Notes: generated by a model from the letters alone, not told the origin. 64,000 bases of DNA from Solanum dulcamara (GCF_947179165.1 NC_077238.1:59849257-59913256), one strand, 5' to 3'; shown: positions 38,455 to 51,980, counted from the stretch's first letter. Made by a program: numbers and translations.

Positions 38455-40418
38455 GATTTCAATAGATAGCTCTATTGTGGCGATAGTAGTGGCTGGTACG
38501 CTAAATGATGCGGGCTCACTAAAGGGTTATCATCCATACTAGGAGTGAGTGTGCCGGTAGGTACCTCACTAGTAGTGGTCACAGGAACTAGAATCTCAGA
38601 AATCTGGGCTGAAGCAATTCCATTTGCTAAAGCTCTAACCATCGCAGCCTATAACTGCTCCCTATCTCGCTTTTCTAGCTTTTTACTTTCCTTTTCGTAG
38701 CTTGTATTGCTTTCATGAGGCTCTTGTCCTCATCCATCCTAGCCTTTTTTGCATCATTGAGATGACTGTCCCTATCTCGACATTTCTTACCCTTGACATT
38801 TTTATTGGGCTCGAGTACTAAAACAATGCCCCACACTTTATCTAATGTAGTAGGCGTAGGGGGAGAACAAAATAGCTACATCAAGGTATCGGTGGCTATG
38901 ACAGGAGGTACAGTGGCCGATTTCTTTATCATGTCATCCAAGTCCTGATGTAGGGATACCAACTGTGCTCGCCTGAACTCGGTCTCCTCAAAACCCAAGA
39001 TACCATGCCATTTTATAAGGTGGACCTCTAGTCCATCTACACGAACCTATACAGTAGAAATCTCTTCCTGAATATGGTGCAAAGTCGGGTCGCTTTTTGT
39101 TTCACCTGAGATTGGACTACCCTTGGTAAAGGCTCAATGACCTGGTCCACTAATAGTGTCATCTACCACTGATACTATACCAACTTCTCAATAAATGCAT
39201 ATGGTATAGTGATAATGATACATGTGGAAGCGGGTATGGAAGGAGTCATCCTACTTTTGCCCTCAGGCTACTCGATGGCCTTGTTAGTTAGAGGAGCTAT
39301 AGAAACTCCCTCCAAGGAAAATGCAGCTAGAGGAGGGCCTATAGTAATAGATATGGGTAGACTTAGAAAGACCAATTTGGTCTAATATAGAGGGTTTTCC
39401 ATATCTTTGACTAACGCCTTATTTGTAGACTTAGTGACTATGGTGCGGTGATCATAGAAATGGCTCATTGGGATACCCGCATATTCACATATTTCTTGGA
39501 TTAAGCATGGGAATGGAAGTCCAACTCTCTTATTGAATAATCTATCACGAATCTCAGCTGCAATCAAATGACCACTATGCAATCCATATCGAGCCATAAT
39601 GTAAGTCACTAGTGATGCCTGTGATGGGTGGAGAGTGTTGTCATTGCCGATTGGTCAGACCTGGCTTGGACAACTGGCCACTTGAACTTAGTTAGGAATA
39701 TGAGGAAAGCCTTAGTAATGAGTTTCCTTGGGTTGGTCATCCACGACATATTCTCTCCCTCAATAGAAATAGGCTAGACAATCTACTACAAAATTTGGGT
39801 CCTCTCGTCTAGGTCACTAATACTCTCATCGCTAGTGACCAAGTGATGCTGGTGTTTATAAAGATCTGTCTGGGTTTGTGTAGTGAAACTTGGACCATAT
39901 AGTAAACGGTTGATGGTGGTCTCAAAGATGTTAACTTGAACTCCTCGTACCTGCAATCGTGCTAGGGGTGGTGATCTTAATGCTATGACCCTCTTCTTTT
40001 TCCTAGAAGTCTCCTCCGAGACCGCATTTAGCATATTGGTGGTGTAAGCAGAATAAAACTCCTGAGTGAGAAGTTGGCCATAATAGCCCTGCTGCTTATT
40101 CATCCATCTAAAGTGGTTCCACTCAAACAACTACTTGATATTAGAAAGCTCGGAGAGATTATCGATGATAACCCAAACGTTTAGTGCAATTTCCCTGTTT
40201 GCACAGACCTGTATAACCTTTGGTCAGGCCATTTGTAAATATGTCATATTGAATGGGCGTTGGCCATCTATTTTTCATAAATAGAATAAGGTGCCGGTGA
40301 GCTACGAGATCACTCTCCCTTTTAGCTTCTTCCCACTCAATACTGTCTTGGCTTGCTTCTTCGTCATCACTACTTGAGAGACTTGCCTCTTCTTTGGATT
40401 TGTCTTTGTCTCCTCTTT
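38455..40418 (-). pseudogene. Plant-transposon-type ORF in the env position of the Athila-like element
   Basis: The minus frame at 39786-40130 has FYSAYTTNMLNAV, VRGVQVNIFETTINRLLYGP and KHQHHLVTSDES. The frame at 39382-39609 has MARYGLHSGHLIAAEIRDRL, RVGLPFPCLIQEICEYAGIP. A charged C-terminal part with RMDEDKSLMKAIQATKRK follows at about 38690-38760. These match, from memory, the domain called 'putative plant transposon protein' in plant genomes. Several stops and shifts break it. It follows integrase on the same strand, where Athila elements carry an env-like third ORF; its function is unknown. The upstream end is cut by the insertion at 40419. Confidence 0.65.
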
Positions 40419-42519
40419 TGTAACACCTCTCAAAATTCTCACAAGTTCCTTAAGAATGACTTGGGAATAGGCCACTTAAGTAATACATTATCCTTAATTT
40501 TTTTAGAAAATCCGAGTTCAGAATATCGATTAGGGGGTCAAAACCTGTAGGAAAATAATCTTGGTGGATTTTTAGGACCCGTAGATCGAAAGATAGATTT
40601 CTCAAGGAACTGCGCAAACCAGTAAGGTCTGTGACAAGTCCGCATCACGGACTTGCTTGCCTCCGCGTCGCGGACCTGACAATGCATTTTTGGCCGAATT
40701 TAGTTCTTTTAGTAAGGGTACTTTAAACTTTTTCCGAAATTATTAGCTAATGAACCTAGACATTTTTAGGAACTAATTCAACTCTATAAATTAACCTAAA
40801 CCCCTAATTATATTCATTCTTCTACAATTCACCTACTCAAATATTTCTCTCTCTACAAAAGACTCTCAAGGACTCCATTGAAGACTTCAAGTAAATTCAT
40901 TCAAGCTCTCCATCAAAATTCTCAAGTTCTTTTAAATTAATTGGCGTTCTCACTTATGGTATGTGTGTATTGATTCATGGATCCTTTCATTTATGAAGCC
41001 CAATCAATTTCTCAAGGTTTTCTATCAAATTAAAATATGGTATTTTATGGGTTTTATGATCACTATTTCTATTGCATGAATTTTGATTTAAATTATGATT
41101 ATGAGTCTATTTTGATATAAATTGATGGTTATTACATTAAATTGAAGAGTTTTTCCATGAATTCTCTTATTTTGATCTCTAGGGTTTATGATGAAAATTA
41201 TGAGTATTTTTAATTATACTTCCAAATGATATTATCTGTATTAATTATGTATGGGCTGATATAAAGTTCATGATCATGCATGTTTTCAAGTCAATTTCAT
41301 GTTCATGATTTTCAAATCAATTGATCATGCATTCATGTCTTACCCTAATTTCAAGTACAAGCTATGGTCATGAATTTTTAAAGTATGAATTATGATTTTA
41401 TATTTCAATTATGATATGTTTATGTATGTATGATTTGTAATGTAGAAGGACAATACACGCATTGCACCCATGTTATAAAAATGAGCTACTCTATGATTTC
41501 AAACCTATGATAATGGCTATGATATATGAAATTATGATTTCTATGCTATGTATGTATTCCATGGGATTTGACTTAGCACCAAATGTGGACTTGAGGTGGG
41601 TACTCGAAATATGGGGTCCTTATATAAAGTCTCTTGTTATATAACTACGTGCCACCGTAGGTATAAAAGGGATTAGAGATGAATACCTAAATCTTTACGA
41701 GGTTAGTACCCGAAATATCAAGGCTTGGAGGTGAGTAACCGAGTCTAAGAACTAGGGGTGAGTACCCGGTTCACATAACCGCTTAGTGAATCCATTTAGG
41801 CATGTAGGAGTCTACCTTGGCAAGTAGTCTTCCCCCTTCCTCCGATGTAGGGGTAATATTGAAATTCCATGTTATAGCTCGCATGGTCTTATTATCGGTT
41901 ATGGTTCCTATTCCACCTATGTATGATCTCTTATGTATGCTATGATTTTAAATTATACTTTTCAAATGCTTTGGTCAATATGATTTTCTCATGACTTTAC
42001 TTATCTCATCTTGTCATGTGTTTTACTTGACCATTGCATTCCATGATTTACGTTGTATGTCACGCCCTCATACTTAGTACATTCCAATGTACTAATGCAT
42101 ACTTTTTGCCTATATTGTCTCATAATGTAGGGGTTGAGGTTGAAGATTATAATCATCTATGTGGCTAGTTAAGCTTTTCTATCCGGTGATGTTTGTGGTG
42201 AGTCCTCATTTATTGGGGATTAGTCATCAAGTTGGTTATTGTTTCAAAGACTTTTCTTATATTTCATATTGAGGGTGAGCTAGAGACATGTCTTAGCCCC
42301 TGCCCATACTCCTATGTAGAGGCATGTACTTGGATAAATGTTTTGAGTCTATGTTGTCATGTGACATTCTTCATTTACTATTCATTATTTAGACTCTCTT
42401 ATGATGTTTTTGTTTTTACTTTACCTTATGTATGCTTATGATATGTACAAGAGTCTTTATTCGATCCCTTGGGGTTTCAATTACCGTGTTACAACTAGGC
42501 CCTAGGTCGGGTTGTGACA
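40419..42519 (+). mobile_element. Solo LTR with GTCCGC/GCGGAC palindromes
   Basis: 2,101 bp from TGTAACACCTCTCAAAATTC to CTAGGTCGGGTTGTGACA, with a perfect TCTTT duplication at 40414-40418 and 42520-42524. The last half resembles the LTR at 35668-37894, but the first 250 bp do not. That part contains GTCCGCATCACGGAC and CTCCGCGTCGCGGAC (40630-40678). No internal region, so solo LTR. It interrupts the env-position ORF. Confidence 0.9.
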
Positions 42520-44105
42520 TCTTTCCTCATTTCCCTAGCCTGCTGTCTCCTTATCAGATTGGGAGGGTACAGACTCAGCCTCAGTAGCTTCCATGGCTCT
42601 AGTGGTACGGGGTGCATGGGGGAGAAGTTTGTTGTGCACGTACCTCAGAACCACTAGATGCTTCATTTATCGACTCCTAATCCAAATTATTAGCTAATTC
42701 CTCGAATGGCGAGTTGTGAAGTTAGGATTGTAAGGTCTTACATATGGGGCCTACGTTACTTGTAAAAGAGATAAGGATTTGGAATCTACAGAAGACAGTG
42801 TGAAGATTTCAACGGGTACTCCAAACATCCCTAAAATTATATATACATGACAATGTCCCTAATGATGTCACTCAATCCATCATAGGGCAATCGCACACAA
42901 ATTAGAAATTAAAAACTTGTTTTTGGTGTTTCTCAAATTTCTATTTTTTTTTATGTTTTTCTATATTGTGGGTCTTCACGGGTCGTGAAGGGTTACACGG
43001 TTTGTGAAGGGTCCCTTGAAGGGCTCCAGTGAGTGGGTTCAAGAAAATTATTTGAAATTTTCCTAAGAGTTGGATCACGGGCGACTTCATTGTCCGTGAA
43101 GTACTCTATTGTTCGTAAAGCACTCCACTATCCGTGATGCCTTCTGTGAACCCACACTTAAAAAAATTCATAGGGTGGAGACAACTGCCACCCACCACTG
43201 TATGTGAAGTGAAATATGGGTTGTGGCAAGTGCCTTCATCCCCAACCTAGTCACTTTCATCAAGTCAACACGATCATCAATAATTTCACAAGTCATTTCG
43301 ATACTCACACAACTCTCTTAATTCAAACTAACCCAAACATATTTATTCGCAATAAAATGAAACCCTAAGCACATGCTTACAAATGAACTCATTTCTAGAA
43401 AATTTAAAAGCAATATGACTCACTTTGATGATTTGAACGATATGAATTAAGGTATAAAGATGATGATGGTGATATGACACAATTAATTTCAACAACCACA
43501 GACTTGTATCACTTCAAATTTTTGGAGATTAGTGAATATGATTATTGATTTTGGCGGTTTGGACAAGTGAAAGGTGTTTGAATATGAAGGGGAATTGAAA
43601 ATTGACCGTTTTTTATTGAGAATTTTGGTAAAAGCCATTTACACTTTGGGAATTAGGTTTATGGGTCAGACCAGTTGCCTGCTTTTAATTTTAGCCAACA
43701 AGGGACCACGGATCGTGATAGGGATCGTGAAGATCATTACAGGCTATGGAAACCCTTTAGTCGCTGACTTAGCAAAAAACACAAAAAATGTACCTGAGCT
43801 TCACAGAAGGCTAAACGGTCTGTGAAGGGTTTCACGGGCCGCAAACCCAATCATGAACCTGAAGCCCATTTTGCTAGTGGCTCATAATGCTTCCACACCA
43901 CGGGCCGTGGTTCTCTATACAATCCTTATAGGGCCCATGGATGAATGACTTGACCCAATATTTTTGTATTTTCTTGTGCTTTGAATCCCTGCACTCATAG
44001 AACACGCCTTCACACTATAAAGACTTCAAAAATAAAATTTAGCCTAGCTATTACAATACAATCCTTGGGTTACCTCCTATGAAGCTCTTAATTTAATGTC
44101 AAGGC
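42520..44105 (-). other. Athila-like non-coding spacer between integrase and the third ORF
   Basis: Gene-free. Contains two clusters of ACGGGTCGTGAAGGG/TCCGTGAAG-like motifs (42970-43145 and 43690-43930) similar to those in the Tekay-type LTRs. A stretch with AATCCTTGGGTTACCTCC near 44070 is the usual GGGAGGCAACCCAAGG signal, diverged, seen after integrase in such elements. An 83-codon open frame at 43574-43825 has no recognisable domain. Confidence 0.5.
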
Positions 44106-45424
44106 ACGACACAGGTTTCTTGATTACTCAGACTTCATCAAGTTGGAGCTCTTCAACTATCTTTACTTCTTCTTTTGCTCCCAAGTACAACTTCACGTGC
44201 TGACCATTCATTTTGAACTTGTGACCATCTTGTGTTTTGAGCTCGATTGCACTATGTGGAAATACTCTTGCTATAGTGAAAGGACCAGACCATTTTTACT
44301 TTAACTTATCCAAAAATAATCTTTGTCTAGAGTTGAACAACAACACCAAGTAACCAGGGTAAAACTCTCTTTTCTCAGTATGCCGATCATGGTATAACTT
44401 CATTCATTCTTTATACAGAGCTTCTCTCTTATATACCCTCAAAGAAACTTACCCATCTCATTTATTTGCTCTAACCTCATATTGACACCTTCGCTCTAAC
44501 TCAAATTCAGCTTCTTAGTTCCCACAACGCCTTGTGCTCTAACTCTATAGAAAAATGACATGCCTTTCCAAACACTACCTGATATGGCGACAGACCAATG
44601 GTTTCTTTGAATCCTTTCTAGTATGCCCATAGTGCATCATCAAGCTTTATCAACAAGTCGATTCTGTTTCCATTTACAGACTTAGAAATATCTCCTTAAT
44701 TTCTCTATAGAATACTTCAACTTTCCCACTTGACTGAGGATGATATGGGGTAGCCACTTTGTGCTGCTTCACACCGTATTTAGCTAATAGAGTCCGAAAT
44801 ATCTTGTTGCAAAAATAGGTCTCCAAATCTTTGAAGATTTCTCTAGCAGTGCCAAACCTGGAAAATATGTTCTTCTTCAGAAAACTAGCTACACTCTTAC
44901 TCTCATTGTCTTCCAAGGAAACTACTACAACCCACTTGTAGATGTAGTCAACTGCAACTAGAATATACTTCATCCCATATAAAATCACAAAATTTCACAT
45001 AAAGTTGATACCCCTGATATAAAAAACTCAACCTCTAATATTGGAGTCATAGGCAACTCTTAGCGACTTTATATAACACCATGACTTTGGAATTTTGCGC
45101 AACTCTTAGATACATCATACGCGTCTCTATAGATGGTGGGCTAGTAATAATGTATTAAAGCAATTTTTGAGTTGTTCGAGCTCCACTATGATGTCCACCC
45201 ATTGGAGAAAAGTGAAAACCTCAAGAATACTCAGAATCTCAACTTCTATCACACACCGCCTAATCTATTGTCAGCACACATTCTAAATAAGTAAGGCTCA
45301 TACCAGAAATACTTGTTTACATCATGTAAGAATTTCTTCCTTTGCTGGAATGTTAGGTCGTTGGGCATTGTATCACTAACCAAATAGTTGGAAAATTAAT
45401 GATACCAAGGAATAAGATCAAGAG
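44106..45424 (-). pseudogene. Athila-like integrase, broken
   Basis: The frame at 44674-44988 reads [57 protein letters not shown] and VEVFYREIK. The three acidic positions of the integrase core (D in AVDY, D in FKDL, E in VEV) are still present. A C-terminal block with KWSGPFTIARVFPHSAIELK and VKLYLGAKEE follows at about 44130-44310 in other frames. Zinc-finger-side sequence lies at 45000-45424. The frame resumes without a break on the far side of the solo LTR at 48752. Confidence 0.85.
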
Positions 45425-48400
45425 TGTCATGACCCAACCCTGTAGGCCGTGACTAGGGTCGGACCTGGACCCCTAGTACACATGTCTATCAGCTGTGGTC
45501 ACATTGAACTGTAAATAAAATAATATCATGTAATAAAGCCCCGCTGGGAAATAACATTTTCATAACCCTGTAGCCTTTTTTGTTTGTATCACAATATGAC
45601 AGGGCACGCAAGCCGACAAGGCCGCCATAACATAATCACATATATCATATATCAGGTAGACCCAGCTGAATCAAACTGACACACATAACCCACATATACA
45701 TATCTGCAGACCTCTAAAAATATTAACGACAACATGTGGCGGGACAGGGCCCCCGCCGTACCTCTGAATAGACAAAACAATCTTATACATCAATGGTCAG
45801 TATCAAAAACTAGGCTCCGATACAATGGAGCCTCCTCCAGCTGAGCTGAGCAGAATCCCAAGCTGACGGACTCCAAAACCTGTATCTATACCTGTGGGCA
45901 TGAAACGCAGCCCCTCCGAAGAAAGGGGGATCAATACGATATATGTACTAAGTATGTAAAACATAACATAATACAACTGGAAGCATATCTGAGATAGAGG
46001 AACAAGGGACAAGATATCAGATCAGAAACCAGTACCTGTACTTTGTGAATTACAAAAACATGCATGTTCGAATCATATCATATAGCTGGCCCTTTCGGGG
46101 GTCCGGTGAATCACCTCTGTAAAACCATCATGGCCCCAGTGCCATCACCACCTTATTACAACACATCATCACATATATATACATACGTATCATGGCCCTT
46201 AGTGAGGGACTCGGTGGACAATGCAGTGAATTATGCACGATTACTATTCTCGGCCCGGGACTCGGTGAAAGAAGTGCTACAGTATACACGAGTAGAGTAG
46301 TGAGTAACTATATGCAATTTAAATCATTATCAGAGACTTGACAAAATAAGATAGTTAAGCTTTTGTTTGAGGACCCGAGTAACGGTGTAGTCATCTCAAG
46401 TGTCCTCTAAATACCATTATGGGCTGCCTTAAAGGTAATCTCGGGGACCCTAGACATGTATTAACATAGGGCCAAATCATTTATGGAATCAAAAACACTT
46501 AGTCTCGTATAGTCTTTAAGACTTGGAGCCTGTACATTTGTTACCTCTTTAACATATAAAAGTTTCCAGGGAAATAGTTTAACCACTATCAGAGTTTAAT
46601 ATTCAAAAGAAATTAAGAGATGTTTACGAATGGAGTTACCTCGGAGTTCATACCAGATTCAACTTACAACTAAAACAAGGATATGCCCCAAAAGAAGAAA
46701 GAGAATAAGCTCTATATAATCTGTACTTTCCTTCAGGTGATCTTCATATATATATTTTGTACCCGGCCCTTCATGGGGCTCGGTGAACTATTATGGCATC
46801 GTAATCTCATTTTTGTATCAAATACATCTCAATGGAAATGAGAGATAGCTTCCTATACATTACATTCTGACACATAGAAGCCCTACTAGGTAATACTTAA
46901 TCTTCACAGGAACTCTAATACTGAACAGTGGATAGGGGTTATGAGGCGTACTCGGAATTCTGGGAATGGAATTATCCCCGCACTTCATATACAATTCACT
47001 TAAGGCTAAACATTGCCAAAAGAAAAGAAAGATAGCTGTACGAGCTTATACCAAAACATGCCAAGAGAAAGCTTTACATACCTTTTATGAGTTACTCTTT
47101 ATCCCGTTCGCCTCGTCGTCCTTTGGACCTATTTAACATGGAAGTAATGCGAATATCAACTACTCTAGACTTTCCAGCACTTTCAGTTGCACCTTAGTAT
47201 TCATGGAATCTATTTCCTTGTTCGTTTCTTCGACTAGTCTTTTAATTAGTTAAGGCATTACCGAAAATTGGGCAGCACCTCCCCTATAATGTGCCCTATC
47301 CAAATTTCCAATTAGGTCCCTAAGACCTACAACCAACCAACAACAACAACCTGCAGCAATACACACCAACAATATACAATATAAACTCCAAATGACTCAT
47401 TCAAAAAGATGATATCAAATAGGGCGTCTAGTCTTTATTCTATAACGCCTTTCATTATACAAAATGAGGGGTCGTATGGATGCAACCAACAGAATCCACA
47501 CCCCTTTTAGAATGCATTTAGGCCCTGCAACAATACATTACACCCCTGCAGCAACAAATCACTCAAAACTATCAAAACGTGAATTCTGGACAGCTTACTA
47601 TTTTACCTTGTCGCTTCATTTCAAAGGGGTAATGGAGGGAAACAGGATTTACGTCTGAAAGTTATAGATATGCGTCTTAGGGTCGCATACAATTTCAAAT
47701 CACCCCTACATTAATTCTGTACAAAAATATATGCCCAAAACACCAACAACAGTCCGTGTAAGATTTCCAAAACCAAAATGTGGACAGTACCTCCTCTACA
47801 CTTCATCACCCTTTTTCGAGAAGCTAAAAGCAAAAATGGATTTTAAAGTCTAAACGAAATTTATATACATATGAAATACCTTTCCAAAACATATTGAATA
47901 ACCCGAAACTAAGCTATACACAAGAAGTTATACCAATATTACTAACAACTGTCCCCTCCAAAAATGGGTTTGTTAACTAGTTTTTAACGTTTTCCCTCTT
48001 TGTTCTTTCAACTTTCTCTCTAGTTCCAAGCTGAAGAATTAATTCCATAGATATCCTAAGATATATATATACACCTCCACTTACTTAAGGAACACCGTAT
48101 ATAATTAATTCACGGAGGAAAATTGGAAAACTTACCTCAAAGTCTTCAAACCATGGCTGCCTCTTCCTCTCACGTTTTCTCTCTAAGTTTTGGCTGATTT
48201 TGGATAATAAATAAGTGAATAGTCACATAGTACATATATATATAAGGTGACATGTGTCAGCCCCTAAGGGTGACATGTGTCAGTCCCTTATTGGGCCACC
48301 TCAACCATGCGGCCAATGGGGTGCTGCCACGTGGCAGCAGGGTCTACCCCCCCAAGCAGGCAGGTGAGTCACTTGCTTTCTTGTCACCTGCTGCTTGTCT

Positions 48401-48751
48401 TTCGTAAGTTCGGAAACTAGTTTTTTTCCCCTCTCGTAGGTTCGTAATCTATTCTTATTTTAAGAGCCTATGTAACCTATGCTACACAAGTTTGGCACGT
48501 ACTCCAATAGCTTAAGTATGTAAGACTTCCAAGTTAGTAGCTTACGTAGGTAAATCAAGTCCTACGACTCATTAGTTGGCCTCCAATTCCTTTAGAATTC
48601 TTATGACTCCATTTCCAACCTTCTTTACTATGGGGTATCACATTCTCCCTTCCTTAGAGTTGTTTGATAGAGTCGTAGCATATCCGGCTCACATGATAAT
48701 GTCTAAGGAACTTATGAGACATTCCGAGTTTTAAAAGTGTAGGGTGTAACA
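45425..48751 (-). mobile_element. Solo LTR, family A, copy 2
   Basis: 3,327 bp read from TGTTACACCCTACACTTTT (48751) to CAGGGTTGGGTCATGACA (45425), with perfect AAGAG duplications at 45420-45424 and 48752-48756. Removing it with one AAGAG restores an uninterrupted Athila frame, which confirms the boundaries to the base. TATATATATA lies at 48231-48243 with two GACATGTGTCAG units beside it (48246-48285). Confidence 0.95.
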
Positions 48752-49635
48752 AAGAGTAGTGGATAATACTTGCTTATTTGGGAATGAGTTATCACTCTCA
48801 AGCTCATCCCCATCTCTTTTCTAAGCTTCTAACCTTGACAAGTGGTCTTCTATCTAATTTTCACAACCCTTTCTTTCTTTGACTTCGAAGTTAAACTTCT
48901 GAAGCAGAAAAACCCATCTGATCAACCTTGGATTCACATCTTTCTTTTCCATTAGGTATCTTAGGGATGCATGGTCAGTGTGCACTATAACTTTGGTACC
49001 CAAAAGTTATGCTCTGAACTTTGTAAAGGCATAAACAACTGCTAGTAGTTCCTGCTCTGTGATAGTGTAGTTCCTCTGGGTTGCATTTAGTGCCTTGTTT
49101 GCAAAGTATATGGGGTAAAATATCTTATCACGCTTTTTCCCTAGCACAACCCCCAAAGCGACACCACTAGTATAACACATGATATCAAATGGTTCAGACC
49201 AGTCTGGAGGAACGATCACTGGAGCTGAAATCAATTTCTCTTTTAGTCACTTGAACACTTTCATGCAAGCCTTATCAAAATAGAACTTTACCTCCTTCTC
49301 CAACAACTTGCACAAGGGATGTGCGATTTTAGAGAAGTCTTTGATGAATTGACTGTAGAAGCCTGCATGTCCCAAGAAACTTTGGATCCCCTTCACAGAG
49401 ATAGGAGGAGGTAGGTTCTCAATAACCTTAATCCTCATTTTGTCCACCTCCAAGCCTTTCTCAAAAATCTTGTGGCCCAGCACTATACTTTCTTTGACCT
49501 TGAAATAACACTTTTCCCAATTGAGAACCAGGTTGGCCTCTTAACATCTTTGCAATTCCGTACTAAAATTGAACAAATAGTCATTGAAAGTATCTCCAAC
49601 CACAAAAATGTCTTCCATGAATACCTCTAGATTAT
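48752..49635 (-). pseudogene. Athila-like reverse transcriptase end and RNase H
   Basis: The frame at 49247-49483 has LGHKIFEKGLEVDKMRIKVI, PPPISVKGIQSFLGHAGFY and FIKDFSKIAHPLCKLLEK; the frame at 49007-49234 has VIVPPDWSEPFDIMCYTSGV, YFANKALNATQRNYT and TEQELLAVVYAFTKF. The RT catalytic box at about 49600-49615 reads VFMEDIFVVGD where the family has VFMDDF, so the first catalytic Asp is Glu. A stop occurs in the RT thumb (about 49540). The frame is cut at 49635 by a Tekay-type LTR. Confidence 0.88.
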
Positions 49636-51980
49636 TGTCACAACCCAAGACTAGGTTTTAGATATGACACGATGAATGAGACACCCAGAGGTACCTCACT
49701 CAAGCCTCTTAGAAATCATTTAGCTTTTCATAGCTAATGAAATTTAGTAAAAAGCGGAAATAAAAGAGGGGTAGAGGGTCTAAGGGAAACACCATAGAAT
49801 AAGAATAAATAACAACCTCAAACAATCATCCATTTCTCCAATAACACCTCATCTTTAGACTCGTTAGGGGCTCAGAAATATTACTACATCACCCTCAATT
49901 GAAATAGAAATAAGTGCAATGAAATGTATTCAAAAGTCTTTACATATTATACGCTAGAAAAGGAAAGGAATGTTGTTCTCGAAACATGGGAACTCACCTA
50001 AATAGTAGCCTTCAACAAAATTAACTAGCCATATGAAGGTGAATGTGGAGCAATGCCGGTCCTTACATGGTGATATCATGTAAGAAAAAGAGTATGTGTT
50101 GGTACTTTCAATGTACTAAGTATGTAGGCATGCAATTCAATGGAAACATCAAGCATTGTAAGATAAAATACATAAGTAGATGCATGAATAATAAATCAAC
50201 ATAAATAACATTAAAATGTTCATTTTGTTAGAAGATGACCGTAATCGACATTTAAGACCATGCGAGCTATTTCATGGAATCAAACATAACCCCTTATGTT
50301 GGCACGGGGAGACTACTTGCAGGGTAGAACTCCATCAACTTCATTCATTTCTTTAATATTTAGGGCTATTTGTGGATCCAGTAGCCTAAGACTATAAAGG
50401 CTCCTATGTTCATGCATAGTTAATGAGACAAGGGGTTGCTACTAGGATTTTCTTACCTAATCCCACCTCAATGCCTCATTCGGTGCTAAGTCAATCCCAC
50501 GGAATAGTATAATATAACAAAGAACATAATGATTTATATAGCTTTAAATCCATCACAACATCATTATGTAGAATAGCTCATTAAAACCTTTCTTTGATTC
50601 ACATAAGTGAGAATTAGACTTTCACAAGTGGAATATTATTTCATCATTCTTATCATTCTTTCATTTCCTAAGACTCCTTTGATCATAGACATTTGCTTTC
50701 ATAAACATTCATTTTGGAGTCAAAGCTTTCAATTCAAATTTCATTGAAATATAGTAAAACTAGGTGGGTTCTACTCAATTCAACTTTCAAATCATTAACA
50801 TCAATACCAACCTGCATGAAAGTAGTGGAATGCATCAATTAAAATATTTTTTTAAAAACAACCCACCAATACATTTCAAAACCATTTTTCATGCCTTCAT
50901 ATAAGGACCTTTGATACATCAACCACTTCAGGAATTTAGAATCAATATAAAGTAAGATACATAAATAACCATAAATATTCAAGAATATATATATTTGAAA
51001 TCATAATGTAAAAACTCATAAAATTCACCATTTGAAATAAACTATTAAGTTTAGAAAAATACTTGGGCACCATGAGTGGAAGAACTCATGATTGAGACCC
51101 ACATACCTTATGGAATAAATTCCTAAATATAGGTTTGAAAGTGGAGACTTGAAGATCTTGAAGTGGAACCCTAGAATTGGAAGATGAAACTCTAGTTTAA
51201 GGAGGACGGAAGGTAGAGCGTGGAGCATTTTCTTATTATGTACTTTTTTTTGGCTAAGTCTTTTTTTTCCAGGGAGAACTTGAGAGAAAATTCTTTTATG
51301 TCTTTGAGTCTAAGTGTGAGAATAAGGGAATTGGGATAGCTTAGGGTCCGTAGATAAGTTCAATTCAGTCCTCAAAATGACCTCACTTCAATGTTAAAAT
51401 GTATAGAAACACCAAAATACCCCATTTAAAAACTGGTCGGACTGACATTATGAGTGGTCCTTATGAATCGTAGAAGGGTTGATGAGTCGAAGGAATGACT
51501 CATCCTGCTAGGTCTGAGAAGACCCTGAGGATTAACCCTCATGACTACCCCTATGACTCGTCTTTACGAGTCGTAGACTTTCTATGAGTCTTAGAAGGGG
51601 CTCGTCCTACAGGATCTAAGGAAAACCATGAGGATTGGCCCTCAGAAGTTTCTCTACGACTCATTTCTACGTGTCCTAGACTTGATGACGAGGCATAGAC
51701 TTAAGTCATCCTGCAGGGTTTGGAGAACCTGCAAATCGGTGTCTCTAAAGTTTCTTGACAAGTCATTTCTATGACTCATCTAAAATTCTATGAGTCGTAA
51801 CATGGACTCGTAGACCCACTCCTTCCCTTAGATAAATGGACAGCCTCAACCTCATTCTTATGAGTGACTTCTTCGACTTGTAGGATTTTGTACAACTCGT
51901 AGACTAACTCGTAGGAGCTCATTCAGTCTATTTCCTAGAATTTTCCTTCGTTTCAACTTTTTGACATACGGAGTCTTACA
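49636..51980 (-). mobile_element. 3' LTR of a third Tekay-type element
   Basis: 2,345 bp from TGTAAGACTCCGTATGTCAA (51980) to TAGTCTTGGGTTGTGACA (49636). Upstream of it, 51981-52003 is a purine-rich GGGGAGATAT tract and the start of the typical FEDE-type end of pol, as at 22100, so this is a 3' LTR. The region 51430-51920 is full of CGAGTCGTAGA/TACGACTCAT motifs. Left flank ATTAT (49631-49635) lies in the Athila RT. Confidence 0.82.
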
